The notes beneath the pieces are model-generated. The model was not told the DNA's origin and did not search any database. It saw nothing but the letters and a program-made list of their open reading frames with translations. This document shows, in pieces, positions 57,167-64,000 of a stretch of 64,000 nucleotides of DNA. Source of the stretch: Zygaena filipendulae (Eukaryota; Arthropoda; Insecta; Lepidoptera; Zygaenidae); assembly GCA_907165275.2 (NCBI GenBank), contig OU015653.1:3812001-3876000 (forward strand), written 5' to 3'. Each line of letters begins with the position of its first letter. The stretch's first letter is position 1. The translations under genes and the position numbers were made by a program.

Positions 57167-59514
57167 TTAATAGTACTCCTTAGTAATTAGTACTCCTAAG
57201 ATATAGAATTTGTAGGTTAGATTACCTGAAAGCTTATCCTTGTCTTTGTTATTACATATAATATAATTATATTCATAAAATAGGTAATAAAAGAATAATA
57301 AAGAAGAAATAATGAAGAAATGAATGTTCATTTTCATAATTAGGTAGACCAGCTGTGAAAATATGTGTTAATAAATTACAAATATAGTCAACAGATGGTG
57401 CTAATTGGCTATTTGCTTCTTAAGTACCTACTACTAGAGATGATTACCACCTACCTGTTTGTAGGTATCCTAAGACATTGACCCAACTTGCATCATGGTA
57501 ATACGCTCTGGAGTCTAGATAGACTAGAATCACATGATCGGAATGAAATATTGATTTATCTATCATAAATTATTTTTATTTATCTTTTTTTATTTTTTAT
57601 CTTTTATTTATAGTTATTTATCTCGTGATAATATGGACGGATCTATTTGGCTCACAATCAGACAGTTCGATGTTTAGTTTGTTTCGATATTTTTGTTTTT
57701 GGACGAAGCAATAGACACGTGCCAATTTTACTGCTCTCGTCTTTACAAAAAATCAGTATAATTCCATCATTTAGTGGAACTGTGCGGAATATACTGCGAA
57801 GTGGATGCCTATTACCTACATCATATTAGGTATACCTATATGAACGTTTTATGGACATCGAAGATCTTCTAGGGTCTAGACTCTAGGTGTGTTTGGCTCA
57901 GCTCGCTTTTATAAGCTCTCTTGGTTTTTTAATATGTAGTTGATTTTAAAGTTAGTTACATAAGACATTATATCTAAACTAAAATGACGCGCCCCACCAC
58001 TTAATTAGCCGTTTTAGATGTGCGAGATAATGTATTGATAATATCTATTTAATAGTGTGAGTACAGTAACAGTATTGCGCGCTTGTGATAAATAGAGAGA
58101 CCTGATTTATATGTATCGTATCGATCTTTTAACGGTTGTGCGTGTGCGTATATACTCGATGGATGGGCGCGTCATTTTAGTTTAGACAAGCTCTACCTAT
58201 ATGCTTTGGGATAGACTTCATCATACCTAGTTTGCGATGTCAATTTTTAAAAGATTCTCAACACCCTACGAGGAAGCGTCCTCTCGCTAGCTCCAGCCAG
58301 TGTTTTTATCTCTAGAGAGCAGGTGACAAAGTAAGAAAATAAAGTTGTCAGAGTAAAGTTGGACATCAGGAGGCATTATTCATGTTTATCGCTCCACTGC
58401 CCGACGCGCGACGTTAGGACACCGCAATTAGAGGATTTCTTTCTCCCTTTTCTTTTTAAAATGCGCTAAGCTTTTTATAGCACTCGAATGTTGTTTTTTT
58501 TCTTTTGAGCTTTTGTTTAGAATGTTAAAAATGTTTATTTACCTACCTTATGCCTCATTCGTTAATTTAATTCTTTAATCTATACCTACAATTATAATGA
58601 TAATAACATGCAATTTCTTTATTTTCCTTCCTATCCGAAGACAACCTACGAGTACTACCAACTACATATTACATTCTTGTAAAAAAAATAATTGAAAAAA
58701 CTTTGTTTCATTGAAAGAACTTTTAGAATATCTACTAATTAGCGTATTGAAGGAAGACTAGGTTTCGGTGGGTAAAGACTACGTGCTTAAAAACAACTCT
58801 AAATCACACTCCACTGTAAATAACGGCGTACGACGATAGAATATTAATGTACCTACCTCACGTCTCCCGTGGCCGGTCCACACTAATGCGAAGTGATCCC
58901 TCAGCGCGGGACCGGTGTAGTGTTGAGCAGATAAACCCACGGACGGAGCCACCATCCGAGGATATACGTCTAACCGGATTAATACGACTTTGTTTTTGCT
59001 TTCCATGAATTAATTAGTAAGTAGATAAGCACCGACCTACGTTGAATTTCGTTGAGTAGACCATAGTAATACAATAGGCATAGAATTAATAGACGTTGAA
59101 TCGCATTAAACGCACGCAGAGTCATGCAATTTTATGGACGGTGGACAACCTTACCTTGGCGCGAACTTTGTGCTTCAATTTCGAACGTAATTTTTAGCGA
59201 AAATACCGCTCTATATGAATAAAATAAAATATATTATGGCACTTATGCATATATCGTGTGGTAACCTTACGGTCACAGGATAAAAAGAAAAGGCATTGAT
59301 TTCGTTTAGTAGATATAAAAAAAAAAACAGGTGGGAGTTAGTATCAACTATCACCTAAGTTTTTCTTACTTGAATGCAAGTTAAACAATCGGTTATTCGT
59401 CATGCGCACGTAATTCAGTAACGTAAATAAATGTATTAAATGACATTTAGTTGATTTTATTTTTATTTTATTTTCGTTTATTCACAATCATTTCCATGCC
59501 TTCCACCGACATAG
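57167..59514. other. Non-coding stretch, nothing recognised
   Basis: The open frames at 57647-57829 and 58779-59006 (minus) have no domain. The block 58840-58985 is richer in GC (GCGCGGGACCGGTG), but no promoter core is found. Confidence 0.45.
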
Positions 59515-59734
59515 CCTATTTCTAATATTATAAAGAGCTAAAGTTCGTGAGTTTATATGAATAGTGATTTTGTGACGTTGTAGAGGGTAATCTCTGGATC
59601 TACTGAACAGATTTTGAAAATTCTTTATTTTATAGGAAATTACGGTTGTCCAGAGTGACATAGGGCACTTTTTATCCTGAAATTCCCACGGGAACTCCGA
59701 AATTACCGCAGGTGAAACCACGGGGGGTAGCTAG
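59515..59734 (+). mobile_element. Helitron-like element, near full length (subfamily v)
   Basis: CTAATATTATAAAGAGCTAA, TGTAGAGGGTAATCTCTGGA, TCTACTGAACAGATTTTGAA, AGTGACATAGGGCACTTTTT and CCCACGGGAACTCCGAAATT precede the hairpin GCAGGTGAAACCACGGGGGG and CTAG at 59731-59734. Only the very 5' end is altered. It aligns with 39863-40084 reversed. The open frame at 59488-59721 (minus) is its shadow. Confidence 0.8.
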
Positions 59735-60942
59735 TAGTTAATATATTCCTTTCTGTGTTCATGCTGATAGCTTAGTGATTGTTTTGTTTTTGTTTTATAA
59801 GGATATTAACGCGTCCAAAACACAACAAATCAAATTTCAAACCCAACAATGTACCTACTTGAACTGTAAGTTAAGGAGTACAATGCAACGTGAAGCAACC
59901 CTACGCTATACCTAATAGGCGCAAAGTACTTTGTAGTGTCCGGCTGGCTAGCTACCACCTTCAAGTTGGAAATCTGTCTCCGAGCACTTAACGGTGTGTT
60001 ACGGAAGCCTCATTTGAAAGTCAGTTCCCATTCCAGGCTAAATGTGTTTACAAATCTTTGGTCACTTCATCACTTGACGTCAAGTAAGCCAAACAAACGC
60101 CTAATCTGATAACCATTAAAAAACCGCTACTGCATTCAGTTGGTATACTTAGGTACCATATTTAATACCTACACAACAAGATTTCTCTTTTGAACCACGA
60201 AATCTTTAGTTCTTACCAAAAAGAAGCTAGCTACAACTTAACATTTATTTATAGGTATATTTGTTGGCATAATATATGGAAGAAAAATTTATCAATTAGG
60301 TGCGTAATTGGTTCCCATGATTACGTCTATAGGCACATTAAATATTCTAGCACTAATTCAACTAACGGTTAGAGATTATAAAATGAACCTTGAGTTAACT
60401 TTTAATAAGAAAGCATAGCTACTTGTGATACTCGAAAATTTCAATTTTTTCACATTGTGATAACTGAGCTGAATACCTCCATAACATAAAGATTTTGCTT
60501 TTTAATTTTAGATGCAAGGGTGGTTACCCTTACAGCCGTTGCTCCTACTTTTATTCAGATTAACGCTTACAGGTAGAAATTACCTATACCTACCTTCTTG
60601 GGGTAAGATAATATAATTACAGACAATCGATGACTCCACCCCTCAAGGTATTGAGGGCAGGGGTAGGCGACGTCGTGCTGTGATATTTATTGGTACGTTT
60701 TTATTTCTTTCTTACGAGTCATTCCGTTCTAGATAATATTGGAATTTCATTTGTTTTTCTTTTCAATTTGCGTGTTTCTAATTTGCTAGCCAGATCAATC
60801 CATGAATAATTTTATTCGATTGATGGGTATTTTACGAGTATTTATATCTTATAAGTATTTATGTAGTCCTGGTTATGGTCAATGGTTATCTGATCAAATT
60901 CGCATCTGGGTTCGACCGTATATAAGTATACGTATTTGTTAC
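59735..60942. other. Non-coding stretch, nothing recognised
   Basis: The open frame at 60190-60372 has no domain. CACCCCTCAAGGTATTGAGG then GCAGGGGTAGG near 60640 is a short imperfect palindrome. Confidence 0.45.
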
Positions 60943-61248
60943 CAGCTGTGCCCCGCGGTTTCTCCCGCGTGAGTTTCGGAATTTCCAAAGGAATTATTTT
61001 TTTCTGATATAAAAGTATCCTAAGTTACTCCTTATAACATCAGCTATCTCTAGCTCAGCTAGCTCATCAACTACCAATGAAAGTACTGTTAATTTTGATC
61101 CAACCGTTTCAGAGATTACCGGGAACAAATAGTCATAGACAAAAATTTAAAAAATTCTTTTTTTATGTAAGTACCGTATATACTTTCATATGCATTTAGT
61201 AAAAAGCTGTTATTTGGAATTATAAATAGACACTTCAATTTTATTTAT
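60943..61248 (-). mobile_element. Helitron-like element, near full length (subfamily iv)
   Basis: The minus strand begins TAAATAAAATTGAAGTGTCT and continues AACAGCTTTTTACTAAATGC, ATATACGGTACTTACAT, AATCTCTGAAACGGTTGGAT and AGCTGATGTTATAAGGAGTA. The hairpin CGCGGGAGAAACCGCGGGGC and CAGCTGG (CTAG changed to CTGG) end it. It matches 56871-57166 from end to end with a small internal duplication (TAGCTGAGCTAGAG). Confidence 0.78.
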
Positions 61249-62639
61249 GTATAAATATGAGAAAACTGCAACTGAAAGGTGTCATAACAAGATTTAGACT
61301 AAAAGCACTATTCATTTCCGCCACAATTTTCTCTCAAGATCACGATGCCATAAATGTGATTTTGAAAAGATACTCGTACATCATTTATCATGCGCCAAGG
61401 CTCAAGGGATTGCAGGATGGATCCTATTCAAGACGGAACCAAATCTTCTTGCGCCCCCGACAGAGATGGTTCCCTTCGACATTGTGTCATCCATGCACGT
61501 GACGAATGTAGGTAACTTTTGGATGAGAATTTGACAAGAGATTTTGTCCACGTTTTTCCTATTGTACAATTATAAATTACCTTAATACCTTCTATTAGCA
61601 CAGCACGTATTGTGCGGAGTCCTGTTTCTATAACTCTGAAAGCTTCATCTTTAGTCTAGCATTCTAATTTTGGTGACCTGTTATTTCAACATTTTAAAGT
61701 TGTTTAAATATAGAAAGTAACATCAATAAATTAAAAAAAGCAATACCGAGTACCGACTACCAATCTTTCACAACAAAACGAATCCTACACTAACAATAAG
61801 ATATAGTATTAAGCTAACGTAGAAACCCACCAAATTATTCAAACTAAGCAGGATATTATGTTACATACTTACATACGTTTAATTACTATGTAGCTGTATG
61901 AACATCAATTATAAAGTGCTTATTTTATTTGTGCTTTATTTAACACACAGCTTAAAGCGCGTGTAATTTTCGTGATTAAAGTAAAATATTGCTGATTAAT
62001 ACCGCTGCCGTGCGTAACCGGTGTTTATGTTAACTGTCGCTTTGTTTTTGAAATATTCAGAAACTCATTTATTTTGCATTATACATTTAATTATTAACGT
62101 TTTGTTATTCTTTGATACAGGACCAAAATAATAATTATTTATTTATGTGTTATGAATCTACATAATATAATATGTTTTTTTTTTCGTCTGTACACACAAA
62201 GAAATTGCTACGGTGAAATGTTTTTATCTACACATGAGCACATCTACATGAAAGTTGCACGATGTTTTTTTTTTTTCTTGTTACATTCGCGTTCGCGTTC
62301 CTCCAGCTTCGTTGGATACTCGTAAAATAAGTTTTCTTTTTAATAACATAAAGTTGTGGTCCATTGGTTTGGCATAAGTAGTTTGTTTGATTTTGCAGAA
62401 TCGACGTCCTCAGTTCCAGCCAAAATTTTAATAGTGAATCAGTACAATCAGAGACATGATCCATGTTGCATTTAATATAGCTATATACACGTGTATTGAC
62501 ATACTTTTCCTGTTCACAATAAATAAAAATAAACGTGAACGAGTTTAAGTAATTTTTTTAAAGACTATATTTGAGTTTCTTTGTTCTGATGTTACTTAGA
62601 CGATTTGGCTAGAATTTTAATTAGGTAAATGACCCCTTA
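61249..62639. other. Non-coding stretch, nothing recognised
   Basis: The open frames at 61257-61502 and 62228-62464 (minus) have no domain. No repeat family is recognised. Confidence 0.45.
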
Positions 62640-62728
62640 AATTCCCGTCATATAGGATAAAGACATTTTATACGATGATTTCCGCGGAAACTCTAAAATT
62701 AACGGGTGTGCAACCGCGGAATACAGCC
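62640..62728 (+). mobile_element. Helitron-like 3' remnant
   Basis: ATTTTATACGATGATTTCCG, CGGAAACTCTAAAATTAACG and GGTGTGCAACCGCGGAATAC end in CAGCCTT rather than CAGCTAG. The core and hairpin are recognisable but worn. Confidence 0.55.
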
Positions 62729-63233
62729 TTAATAGAAGATTATAATATTACAAGCAAAGTATTATTTTTTGACGAGGGCGCTATTTTGAAATAAATGTGG
62801 AACGAAAGCTTCTAACGCATTTCGCACCACGAATTTCAACGGAACAAAAATTAAATATATAATACGATACCATTTCCATAATTTCCAACAATTTAGCATG
62901 AAAATGTAGTAGGTAGGTAATATCCATTTTTGTAGTCATTTATGTCCATTGTGATAAAACATCAGTAGGTACATCAGACGTTTAGCGTTTCCGCATAATC
63001 CTTTATTTTCACCACTCGCTCTTTTCTATCTAAATAATTTGTGCGCCCGAGCTTCGGTCACGCCGCAGGATTATATTAAGCACGAAAATCAAAATGGCGG
63101 GGTAATCTTAAAACTTCACAAGCTTTATTGCTACGATGGTTTGAAAGTTTCTCACAAATCCTGGATAATGGACGCTGAACTAATAAGGATTAGATAAGTC
63201 ACTTGATATTTTTTCAAAAATATGTATTAAAAA
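62729..63233. other. Non-coding stretch, nothing recognised
   Basis: No feature is recognised. Confidence 0.45.
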
Positions 63234-63573
63234 ATTGGCTACTTGACAAAAAATTTTTTTTAGTCCGTCGTGTAGATTAGTAAAAAATATTGGACACGTA
63301 TTTTTTCTTTTTTTGCGTAATCAAAAAATAACAGAGATACATTGAGTTGAAATTTCGCGTGACGTCACAATTCAGTTGTATTCAGTGCGGTTTGTATGGC
63401 GCTTATAATGAATATTGACGTCACGAGCCCCCCACCCTAAACTTTAATGCGCTTTATCTATGTTCATTTTCATTAAATTGAAAAAGCAAAAAATACGTGT
63501 CTATTATTTTTTTATTTTCTAACTGACGGACTAATTAGAATTTTGATTTTCATACCTTGGAGAATACCCAATT
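63234..63573 (-). mobile_element. MITE family A, copy 4 (CRE-bearing), reversed
   Basis: Relative to copies 1-3 this copy is inverted. GAGTTGAAATTTCGCGTGAC comes first and CACCCTAAACTTTAATGCGC second. TTTTAGTCCGTCGTGTAGAT and ACTGACGGACTAATTAGAAT are the subterminal repeats. TGACGTCA lies at 63360-63367 and 63416-63423. The ends ATTGGCTACTTGAC and TACCCAAT are more worn. The open frame at 63512-63706 (minus) starts outside and ends within it. Confidence 0.8.
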
Positions 63574-63902
63574 GTTCAAGTAAATAAATATAATTAGGTA
63601 ATACGTATGTTGGGAACTCGTTGCTTATACTACTAGTATAGCCGTTAATTTTTTCATCGTTTTTAATATCGTTTTTAAGACTCTTTTTACAAATTATGTA
63701 TAGCAATGTTTTGTTCTCTATCTAGTTAGTGTCTGTATAATCTAATATTTATAATTTTTAAATAAATTCAGTCAAAACGAGCAGGTGATAAATACGGTTT
63801 AGCGAAAATTTCTCATAATCTCTCTAAAAGTTTCTTTTAACCTAATAGCAGCTACGACGATTCTACGGTTAGATCTAAGTATGGTCTACACTCTACGTAA
63901 AT
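63574..63902. other. AT-rich non-coding stretch, nothing recognised
   Basis: No feature is recognised. Confidence 0.45.
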
Positions 63903-63942
63903 CACTACGACGTTGCGTAGCAATTGCTACGTCGTCTGCTAC
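63903..63942. repeat. Palindromic cluster of CTACG motifs
   Basis: CGTAGCAATTGCTACG at 63916-63931 is a perfect 16-bp palindrome. GACG on one side pairs with CGTC on the other, and CTACG recurs several times from 63893 to 63943. It may be the edge of a repeat that continues past the window. Confidence 0.6.
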
Positions 63943-64000
63943 GAAAACATACATGAGACACCAACGCCTGAGAGTATGTGTAGAAATTCCGTCTCACTAC

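Noticed and set aside
1..64000. CRISPR arrays, operons, ribosome binding sites, phage or plasmid genes
   Set aside because: No regularly spaced repeats with unique spacers and no compact coding are seen. All repeat types present are eukaryotic transposons.

Overview
The window looks like non-coding nuclear DNA from an insect, most probably a moth or butterfly (Lepidoptera). It is AT-rich throughout. It has no bacterial-type gene organisation and no convincing protein-coding exon. It is littered with short repeats whose ends I recognise as typical of lepidopteran genomes: Helitron-like elements ending in a CCGCGG-type hairpin plus CAGCTAG, a tRNA-derived SINE with A and B boxes, the AACCGACTTCC repeat, and 3' scraps of RTE-like and other LINEs. 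The order-level call rests on recalled repeat families and was not checked by any search. The longest open frames (137 and 124 codons) are about what chance gives in 64 kb of AT-rich DNA, and both overlap recognisable transposon remnants. I read the window as a gene desert or the inside of a very large intron.

Layout. 1-5 kb: scattered Helitron remnants, one AACCGACTTCC repeat and the first copy of a roughly 335-bp MITE. 5.0-10.4 kb: the longest transposon-poor stretch, with several high-complexity blocks that could be conserved regulatory DNA, and a foldback cluster at 8.6-9.0 kb. 10.4-15.3 kb: a dense Helitron cluster, a GC-rich promoter-like island at 12.7 kb, and a 600-bp repeat flanked by an exact 14-bp direct repeat at 13.8-14.4 kb. 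17.0-17.8 kb: a perfect 26-bp inverted repeat and a 382-bp MITE with TTA target duplication. 20.9-22.2 kb: a SINE interrupted by a Helitron, then two more Helitron pieces. 25-31 kb: a retroelement tail, a GC-rich block ending in a consensus splice donor, a 17-bp minisatellite, a SINE head abutting a Helitron, and more Helitrons. 32-36 kb: a foldback-ended repeat, an RTE-like scrap and two head-to-tail Helitrons. 37.0-37.3 kb: a GC-rich segment with a well-spaced TATA box and initiator, the best candidate transcription start in the window. 39.8-50.2 kb: Helitrons, MITE copy 2, a perfect 26-bp hairpin, a LINE endonuclease scrap and a LINE 3' end that keeps its C-terminal frame and stop. 50.8-64 kb: Helitron remnants, MITE copies 3 and 4, an RTE-like C-terminal scrap and two tandem Helitrons.

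Nothing here forms a pathway or operon. What the window shows is the activity of non-autonomous elements. At least six Helitron subfamilies share one 3' end but have different 5' ends, often stacked end to end. One MITE family carries two TGACGTCA octamers in each of four copies. Three GC-rich islands, at 12.7, 26.2 and 37.1 kb, are the only places where I would look for a transcribed exon or promoter.
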